Of a DNA stretch of 25,274 nucleotides, positions 14,701 to 21,709 are shown one piece after another. Every line of letters begins with the position of its first letter. Position 1 is the first letter of the stretch. A program made the translations under genes and the position numbers. The DNA lies in IMG/VR virus record IMGVR_UViG_3300026097_001075, positions 1-25,274 of that record. The stretch is one strand, 5' to 3'. The notes beneath the pieces were generated by a model. It was not told the origin of the DNA, searched no databases, and worked only from the letters and a program-made list of their open reading frames with translations. Source of the stretch: a virus.

Positions 14701-17533
14701 TTACAATAAAAGTAGCATCTGTGCCGTCTATAGTATCGTTTGTGCCAGGTACACTTGTATAACTAGTATCAGGCACATAACCTGTTCCTGTAAATGTAAT
14801 TGTGTTAATAACACCACTTTGCAATGTATCAATAGCAGTTACAGTTATAATAATATCGTTTTCGGGAGAAGCGCCGCCAAAGACGGTTCCTGGTATTGTA
14901 AGCTGTTGATTTACGTTGTAATTTTCACCAGGAGTTTCGGCTGATACTGAGTACACTCCGTCTAAAAGTGTAACATTAAAAGTTGCACTAGTTGGTATTA
15001 CATTTGTTCCTGAAAGTGCAGATAGTGAATCTCCGTTTACTGCTATACCAGAACTGCTTACATCAGTAATGGATCCTAAACCGTCGACATTATCTACTGT
15101 AATAGTTAAATCATTTTCAGGCGAAGTACCACCTAGATCTGTGCCTAACACAGTTATAGTTTCTGTAGGCACAAAGTCAATACCTCCGTCTACAATTGAA
15201 GTTGTATATGTTCCGCCGTTAAGTTCAACGTCAAAAATTGCATTTTGACCGCTACCTGAGGTAGTATACGGAACATTATTAAAGGTTGTAGAATACTGCG
15301 GCGCTTGTCCTGCAAATGAAACAGAAACAATCGAACCGCCTGTGCCGACTGCATCAACACTGATAAACAAATCATTTATTCCGTCTGTACCATTTTGTAT
15401 ATTAATTGCACTGCCAGGTATTACAATTTTATCACCTACAACATATCCAGAAGATTCATCCGGTGATGTAACATCAACAGTAAGATATGTTCCGTCTTCA
15501 TAGGTAACATCAAAAAGAGCATCTACACCGTTGCCATCTGTATAATTTGCAGTTACTCCTGTTAAAGATACATCTCCGTCTGTATGTGTACCTTCAAGCA
15601 CCGATGCAGTGCCTATGCTGTTGTCGCTTCCTACACTGTTAACAATAATAGTTAAATCATTTTCGGGCGTAGTTCCTCCGAGATCTGTGCCTGAAATTAC
15701 AATTCTATCTCCAACTTCGTATCCAAGACCGTCATTTGCAATATCATCAATGATATATGATCTCAAACTATCTTGAGAATAACTTATATTAAATAATGCA
15801 CCAGAACCTTCAAAGAAATCGTTTACACCGCTGACATTAATGTAGGTTTTCTTATTTGCTGTAAGAGGTTGCGTAAAATTTCTATCAAATTCTATGTCGT
15901 TACCGTTGATGCTTGATATAAATGCTGCAAAACCGTCGCCTCTATCAACAGCTAGATTTTCTACTATACCTACAGATGATTCTACAGTTATAATATTAGT
16001 ATTTGATGCAGTGTCTTCAACTAGTGCAGGTGTTATATATGTGCCGCCGCCTTGACTTTGACTAATAACACCGGTGACCTGAGTTCCTGTTGGAACATTA
16101 ACTCCTGTCAAAGGAGCACCAATTTCTGGAGCAGTGCCGTCATAAGGCAAAAGATCATTACCGGATAATACTGCTAGCTGTGTTTCGAGATTTCCGTCCG
16201 AACCTTGACTCAGAACAGTTATATCTGGATTTCCAATGTTTGCACCTGTATAAAATCCTGCTTGTCGTAGCTGAGTAAATGTCGTACTAAGAACATCACC
16301 GTTTGTGTTACCAACTTTAGATTTTGCAAAATATGTAAATGTAGTCGGAGAAGGTACTTCAACTATTACAAAGCTGCCTTCTGCTCTTGCGGCGCCGACT
16401 ACTGAATCCTCAAGTGCTTTGATTGTAACTGGAGTACCTGCAGAAAATCCGTGCGGTGCTACTGTTGTAACTGTGACAAGTGACTGACCCACGCCTGCTG
16501 TACCTGCCGAAGCATCAGTTACAACTGTTGAAACCGGAGTATCAGTGCCTGGCAATTCAAATACCGAAGGGTAACCTCTCAGAGTACCAATCGCTGCCCA
16601 TTTAGTTGGCTGAAGTCCATATTCAAAGTCAGCGTCTAACATACTTAGCGGTTGAGCAACACGCATACGTTCAATAGCATCTGTTCCAAAATCATAAGGA
16701 CGAGTAGTAACTACACTTTTACCATTTTCTACTTGTTCTATAAAAATTTGTAATTCGTCAGTAGGTAGATGCGAACTGGTATCATACTTAAGAGTAATTA
16801 TAGTTATAGCATCAGTTGTTTGCAAAAACTTTGTAAAGTCAGAGTCTTCTGTTACGCTGTCAGTCTTAAATTCAACAGTTCCGCCTGTTGTAGGGTTAGA
16901 AAAATTATAAACAATTTCATTCTTTGTAGTATTTGTAATTAATAAAATATCTTCAAGATCGTAGCGTCCTTGAATTTTAATTTTGCCTACGCCCGATACT
17001 TCCAGTGCAGGTAAACTTCCTAATCCATTTTCTATCACATCTGCTGTATTTTGTATAAGTGTATTGATTTTTGTTATTGCATCAGCTTCAGCAGTTTTTT
17101 CAGTGTCAATGGTTTGATTTACTTCTGTATTGCTTGCTGTATAAGCTATATTTGTTAATACAAAATTTGTAATTAGTGTAGCAATAAATTCATAAGTCTG
17201 TATTTCTGGTTGTCTATCACCATCTATTTGTGCAACATCTTGGTCCCAATAGTACTTGATAGAGTTACGAGTATTTTCATTGCCGCCATATCTTAGATCT
17301 TTTAAATATGCATCTATGTTAAATCCTATATCTCTTTCACATTTAGAATTATTATAAGTATATCCTGCGAATCCTGTTGTACCGGAATCAATCTGATCCT
17401 GTATCCACTGTGTAGCTTCTTTTTTTACAAATTCTATATTGCTTTCGAGCAAACCATATGCATCGGGAAATAGATTATCATTTAGTCCTATACCGGGTTT
17501 AAATACATAATTTTTTATCTGTGTCTTTGCCAT
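11708..17533 (-). CDS. Giant virion structural protein (1941 residues), probable tail-fibre or baseplate component
   Basis: The N-terminus (MAKTQIKNYVFKPGIGLNDN, then KCERDIGFNIDAYLKDLRYGG) and long beta-rich body resemble large structural proteins of T4-like marine phages. The order is an N-terminal conserved region (about 1-230), a middle section with five tandem repeats of about 90 residues (about 565-1005), a conserved block around HRPFDGGVQLGTGGPQHGAQ and KKYIRYQSGKGIMYTTGAL, further beta domains, and a C-terminal domain ending NIILRWGEAQA. No signal peptide, membrane segment or enzyme motif is seen. It is probably a fibre or baseplate-associated protein that contacts the host, but no T4 gene name fits. 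The start has only a weak ribosome-binding site and lies 3 bases from the preceding stop, so it may be translated by coupling. Transcription probably comes from the late promoter at 18430. Confidence 0.8.
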   Translation of the reverse strand: MAKTQIKNYVFKPGIGLNDNLFPDAYGLLESNIEFVKKEATQWIQDQIDSGTTGFAGYTYNNSKCERDIGFNIDAYLKDLRYGGNENTRNSIKYYWDQDVAQIDGDRQPEIQTYEFIATLITNFVLTNIAYTASNTEVNQTIDTEKTAEADAITKINTLIQNTADVIENGLGSLPALEVSGVGKIKIQGRYDLEDILLITNTTKNEIVYNFSNPTTGGTVEFKTDSVTEDSDFTKFLQTTDAITIITLKYDTSSHLPTDELQIFIEQVENGKSVVTTRPYDFGTDAIERMRVAQPLSMLDADFEYGLQPTKWAAIGTLRGYPSVFELPGTDTPVSTVVTDASAGTAGVGQSLVTVTTVAPHGFSAGTPVTIKALEDSVVGAARAEGSFVIVEVPSPTTFTYFAKSKVGNTNGDVLSTTFTQLRQAGFYTGANIGNPDITVLSQGSDGNLETQLAVLSGNDLLPYDGTAPEIGAPLTGVNVPTGTQVTGVISQSQGGGTYITPALVEDTASNTNIITVESSVGIVENLAVDRGDGFAAFISSINGNDIEFDRNFTQPLTANKKTYINVSGVNDFFEGSGALFNISYSQDSLRSYIIDDIANDGLGYEVGDRIVISGTDLGGTTPENDLTIIVNSVGSDNSIGTASVLEGTHTDGDVSLTGVTANYTDGNGVDALFDVTYEDGTYLTVDVTSPDESSGYVVGDKIVIPGSAINIQNGTDGINDLFISVDAVGTGGSIVSVSFAGQAPQYSTTFNNVPYTTSGSGQNAIFDVELNGGTYTTSIVDGGIDFVPTETITVLGTDLGGTSPENDLTITVDNVDGLGSITDVSSSGIAVNGDSLSALSGTNVIPTSATFNVTLLDGVYSVSAETPGENYNVNQQLTIPGTVFGGASPENDIIITVTAIDTLQSGVINTITFTGTGYVPDTSYTSVPGTNDTIDGTDATFIVNRDFTEYTVLLGDNSGSGYQVGDRIIISGVILDGITPLNDITIRVTNVVSGSINSFVVDYIEANSGSNLDLISTVQLSEITTDDISAGEVYSFASLATLEITFDTAHGLVPGGTFIVTVDSDNGTNNHDLVAGSFFATDVPTVNTLRYQARATGAIDTTTDSIRSIVYPRPDSFFIHRPFDGGVQLGTGGPQHGAQAIRQSKKYIRYQSGKGIMYTTGALFAPSYDLRSVTADGVEVNSLITIETDDNDHGVQEGGVVRLLGIETPGYNSGPKTAIPPEFDYEVVNVIDERTFQVRSKRRLGATTATLGFSAQMSVVSWHGATVRSGIFDDQNGIFWEFDGTQISVVQRTGTQQLAGTIALTVDNNLVTGTNTRFRDQLKAGDRIIIKGMTHVVSHVNSQSEITVTPDWRGVVNITGAKANLIVDKKVKQSNFNLDRLDGTGPSGYDIDIAKMQMIGIQYSWYGAGFIDFMLRGADGNFVYAHRMRNSNVNTEAFMRSGNLPVRYEVTNEGPPGKLKSTIDATQTSMTLEDTSFFPTSGTVYVDNEIIQFTGKDDATNTLTGLVRSATFNNFQAGATRNYTASAAEPHDARTGVILISQTITPLISHWGSAFITDGLFDEDRGYIFSYAETGIDITTTKQTAFLIRLSPSVSNALVGDLGERELLNRAQLLLQGLEITSDGTDGTDDILGGIVVEGILNPQNYPLNPNDIGWSGLSGVAQGGQPSFAQVAAGGSVVWSTDEAPIVETITAQSTITTTIDSGQFSSNGNDFVYVSATDYRNTFGSDDLAPVIGKVITGNRINNNTTITGGFIDSSSNFGYFFLSRRTQNGNISSNTVDAFTITSGSDLSDRNFGLFTKASVESAGATVGTSVTGGSVTFPANTLINDINLKSFAGTEYYEIQFNNSYVGTLVAGTGTVELTFIQPPYALPGETIFSFIATPGERSTLDLSELKELTNTPLGGRGTFPNGPDVLAINVYKVSGAGAPSNIILRWGEAQA
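14520..15840 (-). repeat. Five tandem ~90-residue repeats within the giant protein
   Basis: Five copies of a unit with the core YxVGDxIxIxGxxxGG, then PxNDxxIxVxxV and a GSI-type turn. Cores lie near residues 614, 704, 796, 881 and 971. Clear examples are GTDLGGTTPENDLTIIV, GTDLGGTSPENDLTITV, GTVFGGASPENDIIITV and GVILDGITPLNDITIRV; the second copy is more divergent (INIQNGTDGINDLFISV). Boundaries are approximate. The pattern suggests a chain of identical small beta domains. A single related copy occurs in the protein encoded at 21710-22609. Confidence 0.8.
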
Positions 17534-17536
17534 TCT

Positions 17537-18412
17537 TTACATCCCAAGTGCTATTGTTAATGCTGTTACTGTAGTATCAACGTATTTTTTATTTGTTAAA
17601 TCATTGTCATTTACTGGATTGTTAGTTGCCGAAACAACAGTAAACGACGCTGCTGCTGGTGTAATACTACCTATTGCAGTGTTTTCTATAGTTGTATTTA
17701 ACATTGGAACAGTGCTTCCTGAACTATTTATTTTACCTATTATCGAACTGTCATTTGCTAAAAAAACAATATCGTCAACAACATCAAATTTTAAATTTGT
17801 GTCTGATATAATATCATTTACATACAAATCATTGTTTACAAATAAATTACCTTGTACAGCAGCGCCGCCTGCAACAATCAATGCTCCGGTATCTTTATTA
17901 GTAGTTTCGTTATTGCTGTTTATAGTAACTGTATCAAAACTTCCGTCAGGATCTATCACATTTATTAGATAACGATCTCTATTAATTTGGTCTGTTGAAC
18001 CATAAAATATCGAATCAGGTAAGCTTGTAGGTACAGTAAACACTAATCTACCTGTTCCTTTCGACTGTGCATTTACACCGATTGAGCCATCCGAATGGTT
18101 TAATCCAGTGTTTACTAATTCACCACTAATCTGATTTTGAAAAATTGTAAAATTTAAAGTTTCTAATTCTAAATCAAAGATATAGGTTCTGCCTCTAGAT
18201 AATGTTATAGTTGGATTATTATCATCGAAGCTAGAAAAAACAAAATTTAAATTTTCTTCAGTTACGACAAAATCAGCAGGAGTTTCTGCTGTTTCTTCTT
18301 CTGTGATAGATAAGGTAATGCTTCTTGCTATTATGTTACCTTCGTCGTCAACAGTAAATCCAGGACCTTTAAATCCATACTCTGATTCAAAGGGCGACTT
18401 ATTTACAACCAT
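17537..18412 (-). CDS. Virion structural protein with cupredoxin-like domain
   Basis: A 291-residue protein. It opens with YGFKGPGFTVDDEGNIIARS. Residues about 50-165 read like a cupredoxin-type beta barrel of the kind seen in marine phage fibre proteins (NPTITLSRGRTYIFDL, then GTGRLVFTVPTSLPDSIFY). The copper-binding His and Cys positions are not kept: LNFTIFQ stands where a His is usual and FYGSTDQ where a Cys is usual. The C-terminal part has GALIVAGGAAVQGNLFVNND, a repetitive motif of phage fibre shafts, and ends in a helix-like tail after NDNDLTNKKYVDTTV. It is probably a fibre or fibre-attachment protein. GGAG is 8 bases before ATG, behind a late-promoter-like motif. It is followed after 3 bases by the giant structural gene. 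Confidence 0.7.
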   Translation of the reverse strand: MVVNKSPFESEYGFKGPGFTVDDEGNIIARSITLSITEEETAETPADFVVTEENLNFVFSSFDDNNPTITLSRGRTYIFDLELETLNFTIFQNQISGELVNTGLNHSDGSIGVNAQSKGTGRLVFTVPTSLPDSIFYGSTDQINRDRYLINVIDPDGSFDTVTINSNNETTNKDTGALIVAGGAAVQGNLFVNNDLYVNDIISDTNLKFDVVDDIVFLANDSSIIGKINSSGSTVPMLNTTIENTAIGSITPAAASFTVVSATNNPVNDNDLTNKKYVDTTVTALTIALGM

Positions 18413-18429
18413 GTCAATCTCCTATACAG

Positions 18430-18437
18430 TATTTATT
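18430..18437 (-). promoter_or_regulatory. T4-type late promoter for the fibre/giant-protein unit
   Basis: The minus strand reads AATAAATA, 17 bases before the ATG of the cupredoxin-like structural protein, with GGAG in between. It overlaps the stop codon of the upstream 138-residue gene. It probably also serves the giant protein downstream, which lacks its own motif. Confidence 0.6.
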
Positions 18438-18852
18438 ATACATAATGAGGATTTTGATTGTGAAAATATTGTGCTGTAAAGATTGCTTTAGGATTACCAA
18501 TAATCGTGCTATCTCCTGGAGGCACTGGTGATATCATTACATCAACATAGCTGTTATTAACTGTAGCATCAACTGTAACTAAATTTCTTTCGGTATTATT
18601 TCTTGCATAGATTACTATTGATGCATTGTCGAGCGTAGCAGTTACTAAAACTTTTAGAATTTCTTTGTTATCATTGTCTAGATCAACAGAAATTGTATAC
18701 TCAACTGAACTAAAATCGCCTACATAAAATCTATCTAAAACTGTATTTTCAAAAACCTGTATCCAAGGACCATTATGACTAAAACCTGTTGTGTTTTTCA
18801 TAAGCAAGGTATTTTTTAAACCCTGTTGTATATAGTTTAATAGATTTATCAT
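18436..18852 (-). CDS. Small virion structural protein, function unknown
   Basis: A 138-residue protein with alternating beta-strand pattern and no enzyme motif. The segment WIQVFENTVLDRFYVGDFSS followed by VEYTISVDLDNDNKEIL resembles small structural domains that recur in T4-like marine phages. It has no transmembrane segment or signal peptide. AGGAACC lies before the ATG, and a late-promoter-like AATAAATA precedes that, which supports a late virion role. It lies between the carbamoyltransferase and the fibre-like gene. I cannot name it. Confidence 0.65.
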   Translation of the reverse strand: MINLLNYIQQGLKNTLLMKNTTGFSHNGPWIQVFENTVLDRFYVGDFSSVEYTISVDLDNDNKEILKVLVTATLDNASIVIYARNNTERNLVTVDATVNNSYVDVMISPVPPGDSTIIGNPKAIFTAQYFHNQNPHYV

Positions 18853-18870
18853 ATTGGTTCCTATTTGATA

Positions 18871-18878
18871 TATTTATT
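18871..18878 (-). promoter_or_regulatory. T4-type late promoter for the 138-residue structural gene
   Basis: The minus strand reads AATAAATA, 18 bases before the ATG and upstream of AGGAACC. It overlaps the last codon of the carbamoyltransferase gene. Confidence 0.6.
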
Positions 18879-20670
18879 AATTTTTAACTGTTATTAATTT
18901 ACCAAATTCAGGCAAGTATAGATATTCAATGTCACTTTGTTGTAATGTCCAGAGTGCATCTTCTAGTGTTTCTACAAGAGGTTCTCCACCTAAATTAAAA
19001 CTGGTATTAAAAACAATAGGAACACCGGTACGATCTTTAAATGTTTTGATCAGATCATAATAATGTGGATTTTGTTCTTTATTTACAGTCTGTATACGAC
19101 AAGTTCCATCTACATGAATAATACTTGGAATTTTTTCCTCTACTCCAGGTTGACAATTTACAGCATACATCATTGTAGGCGAGCTGTCCATGCCTCTTAA
19201 ATCAAACCATTCATGGACATCTTCTTCTAGGATCGATCCTGCAAATGGACGAAAATATTCTCTACGCTTAATTTCGTTAACAAAATCTTTGCCATCTTTG
19301 AAAGTAGGATCAAAAATCAAGCTTCTGTTGCCTAATGCTCTTGGGCCATTTTCTGAACGTCCTTGAAATAACGAAACAATATTTTTTGATGTAATTAAAT
19401 CAATAACAGTTTCATTTGTAGCGTCTTCAACAATTGCGTTGTATTTGTTGCTTAATTCTGTTATATTTTCTTCTGTATAATCGTATTTAGGTCCTAGATA
19501 AACAGCGTCTTGCTGGGTTCTAACTGAAGTATCTCCTGTTTTATGATAATGCCAAACTAAGGCACAACCTATAGCAGTTCCAGCATCGTTAGATACAGGT
19601 TCAACATATAAATTAATATCTAAATCGTCTAATTCTTTAAGATAAAAATAATTAGCTACACAGTTTAGCCCGTATCCACCGCTGACTACAACATTTTTAA
19701 TCCCTGTTTTTTCAACTGCATATCTAATATAATCTGCTGCTGCTTGTTGAGTTTCTTTTTGTACAGCATATGCTAGATCTCTACGATTTTCTAATGTTGT
19801 TAAATCTTCTGCAGTATTGTCATTTAAAAATTTATAAAAAGCACTATTTATAACTGCACCATTTGGATACCTAGGAAGAATAATATTTCTATTAGTTAAA
19901 GGATTGGGCAGGTCTGTCTCGTCCATTAACGAAGGAAAACTATTATTTTCTTTACCGTACGGACTTAGGCCCATGGTTTTTCCTGCTTCGATACTGACCC
20001 AACCACAATATTCAGTTACTGCTTCGTATGCTTTTACAATACCTGCTCTATCGCTAAAACTTACTTCAAAGGAGCCTGCTGGTTCCCAAGATTCTGCTAT
20101 ATGTTCTTGTTGATGAATTCCAACAAACATATCTCGTGTTCCTAGTGTTTTGTGTTTTGTAATAATCTGATCAGGATAATTACAAGTAAATATACTTTCA
20201 GTTTCCCACATAGTTAATTGTTCTTGACCGAATGGAGTTTCTATACCTATAGGAAAAAATGTTCCTGCGCCGTCTATAATTACAGAAACTGCTTTTTCAA
20301 AACCACTGCGATAAAATGCAGCAGCGGCATGCATTTTGTGATGATATAAACTCATATCAATTACTTGATTTGTTGAATGAGGTTCAATTAATCCCATTTT
20401 GCGTGCTAAACCACTATATACATCTTCTCCGCTATAGTCTAATTTTCCAGCAGTTCCGTCTAAAGAAGTAGTATGGGCAACTACAAGATAATCTAATTTA
20501 TCAGTATATTCTTGAATTTTAAGCATACATGCTAGAGGTCCGCCGTCATATTTCTGTCTTGTTAATCTTTCTTCTTCTATAGCAAAAACAATTTCGCCAT
20601 CTTTCATTAAACAAATTGCAGCATTATGTCCTCTAGCAATTCCTGCTATCCATATAGATTTATCGCTCAT
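18877..20670 (-). CDS. O-carbamoyltransferase (NodU/CmcH/TobZ family)
   Basis: A 597-residue, two-domain enzyme, close to the family norm. The N-terminal Kae1/HSP70-like domain starts IAGIARGHNAAICLM and holds IEEERLTRQKYDG, the metal-binding histidine cluster YHHKMHAAAAFY (around residues 109-117), VIIDGAGTF, and VVSGGYGLNCVANY. The C-terminal YrdC-like domain has QGRSENGPRALGNRSLIFDP (from about residue 434), REYFRPFAGSILEED and VPIVFNTSFNLGGEPLVET. Members transfer a carbamoyl group from carbamoyl phosphate, via a carbamoyl-adenylate, to a hydroxyl of a sugar or similar acceptor. AGGA lies before the ATG. It follows the GT9 gene after 19 bases with no promoter between, so the two probably act on the same sugar product. 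The acceptor is not known. Confidence 0.9.
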   Translation of the reverse strand: MSDKSIWIAGIARGHNAAICLMKDGEIVFAIEEERLTRQKYDGGPLACMLKIQEYTDKLDYLVVAHTTSLDGTAGKLDYSGEDVYSGLARKMGLIEPHSTNQVIDMSLYHHKMHAAAAFYRSGFEKAVSVIIDGAGTFFPIGIETPFGQEQLTMWETESIFTCNYPDQIITKHKTLGTRDMFVGIHQQEHIAESWEPAGSFEVSFSDRAGIVKAYEAVTEYCGWVSIEAGKTMGLSPYGKENNSFPSLMDETDLPNPLTNRNIILPRYPNGAVINSAFYKFLNDNTAEDLTTLENRRDLAYAVQKETQQAAADYIRYAVEKTGIKNVVVSGGYGLNCVANYFYLKELDDLDINLYVEPVSNDAGTAIGCALVWHYHKTGDTSVRTQQDAVYLGPKYDYTEENITELSNKYNAIVEDATNETVIDLITSKNIVSLFQGRSENGPRALGNRSLIFDPTFKDGKDFVNEIKRREYFRPFAGSILEEDVHEWFDLRGMDSSPTMMYAVNCQPGVEEKIPSIIHVDGTCRIQTVNKEQNPHYYDLIKTFKDRTGVPIVFNTSFNLGGEPLVETLEDALWTLQQSDIEYLYLPEFGKLITVKN

Positions 20671-20689
20671 AGATTTTTTCCTAACTTTT

Positions 20690-21637
20690 TTATTTCTTAG
20701 ATATAAATTTAAATGTTTTTTCTACTTGTTCGATGATAGCATCTTCTACTGCACTGTTCATTTGCATTATACCTTCATTTACTCTGTCAGTAAACTCGTC
20801 AATAGTGATTCTAATAGGACTATAACGTTTTACACCATCGCCCATATCTAAAACTTTAAATATTTCTGTATCTGGGTAAGAAACATTTTCTCTAAAGGTA
20901 CTTCCTAAAACAACTGTAGCAGGTATATCAAAGGCATATGCAATATGTTGACCTACACTATCGCAGCCTAAAAAATGATCACTTTTAGATATAATTGCTG
21001 CCCAAGTTCTCAAATCAATACCTTGAGGTATTGCAACAGGTTCAGATACACCATGTTTGTTAAATTCTATACCAATTTCACTCATAAAAATTATAGCGTA
21101 TTTCTTGCTTAATTTTTTTACAATATTAATAACGTGTTCTGGTTCAAAACTTCTTCCACTAAAGTCAGTTACCATACCGTTTTCATTTATAACGCCTCTG
21201 CCAAAAGGCTGAAACACAATCACTTTATCTTTTTTTGTTTTTTCTTTAACTTCGTTTATAGTTTTTTTTGCAATTATATATTCTTGTTTGCTGCATCTAA
21301 TTGTCGGCTTTTGAAGATCTCTTATGCCTTTATTGTTTATTGCAATATCATATGCTTGAGATAAACTGCATTTTTGATTGTAATATTCCCAAACTCTATA
21401 AGGTTCAGGACTTGACAGATTCATGTCTTTTAATTTATCTTCGAAAAGATTCTTATGCCATACATCATATGCTTTTTCGTGCAATATAGAATGGCTTTTA
21501 AAAAAATCTGTTCCACCTTCACAAACTATTATAAAATTGTCTTCTGGATTTTCTTCGTGAAATTTTTCTAATGCAGGTATACTACAAATAACTCGGCCGG
21601 CTCCGCCGTTGATAAAAAATGCTGTGTTTCTTGACAT
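20690..21637 (-). CDS. GT9-family glycosyltransferase, heptosyltransferase-like
   Basis: A 315-residue protein with the two-domain GT-B pattern of family 9, which includes ADP-heptose:LPS heptosyltransferases. The N-terminal loop NGGAGRVICSIPALEKF corresponds to the GDxxxxxPAL element of WaaC. The linker region has VIVFQPFGRG. The donor-site region (about residues 205-245) reads LRTWAAIISKSDHFLGCDSV then GQHIAYAFDIPATVVLGST, parallel to the WaaC VDTGLSHLTAALDRP...YGPT segment, with C-D-S-V in place of D-T-G-L. Donor specificity is not proven, but a heptose donor fits the HldE/HldD genes in the same window. It is the first gene after a perfect TATAAATA late promoter, and its AGGA ribosome-binding site lies in an inverted repeat. 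The acceptor could be a virion protein, a glycan or host LPS. Confidence 0.72.
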   Translation of the reverse strand: MSRNTAFFINGGAGRVICSIPALEKFHEENPEDNFIIVCEGGTDFFKSHSILHEKAYDVWHKNLFEDKLKDMNLSSPEPYRVWEYYNQKCSLSQAYDIAINNKGIRDLQKPTIRCSKQEYIIAKKTINEVKEKTKKDKVIVFQPFGRGVINENGMVTDFSGRSFEPEHVINIVKKLSKKYAIIFMSEIGIEFNKHGVSEPVAIPQGIDLRTWAAIISKSDHFLGCDSVGQHIAYAFDIPATVVLGSTFRENVSYPDTEIFKVLDMGDGVKRYSPIRITIDEFTDRVNEGIMQMNSAVEDAIIEQVEKTFKFISKK

Positions 21638-21691
21638 AAAAATATCCTACTTAATATATGCTTTAATGATATTTATAGGTAGGATATTCTT
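21638..21691 (-). promoter_or_regulatory. Inverted repeat that would hide the GT9 ribosome-binding site
   Basis: AATATCCTAC (21641-21650) and GTAGGATATT (21679-21688) are a perfect 10-bp inverted repeat, extendable to 13 pairs with one G-U. In minus-strand RNA the downstream arm contains the GT9 AGGA site, 7 bases from ATG. The late promoter lies in the 28-base loop, so only read-through RNA carries both arms. RNA started at the late promoter lacks the upstream arm and leaves the site open. T4 lysozyme gene e is a known example of this logic. Confidence 0.65.
21670..21677 (-). promoter_or_regulatory. Perfect T4-type late promoter for GT9-carbamoyltransferase
   Basis: The minus strand reads TATAAATA, an exact match to the T4 late consensus and the only perfect one found in the window. 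It is 32 bases before the GT9 ATG, between the arms of the inverted repeat. Confidence 0.78.
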
Positions 21692-21709
21692 GTTTAACTA
21701 AATTTGGTA

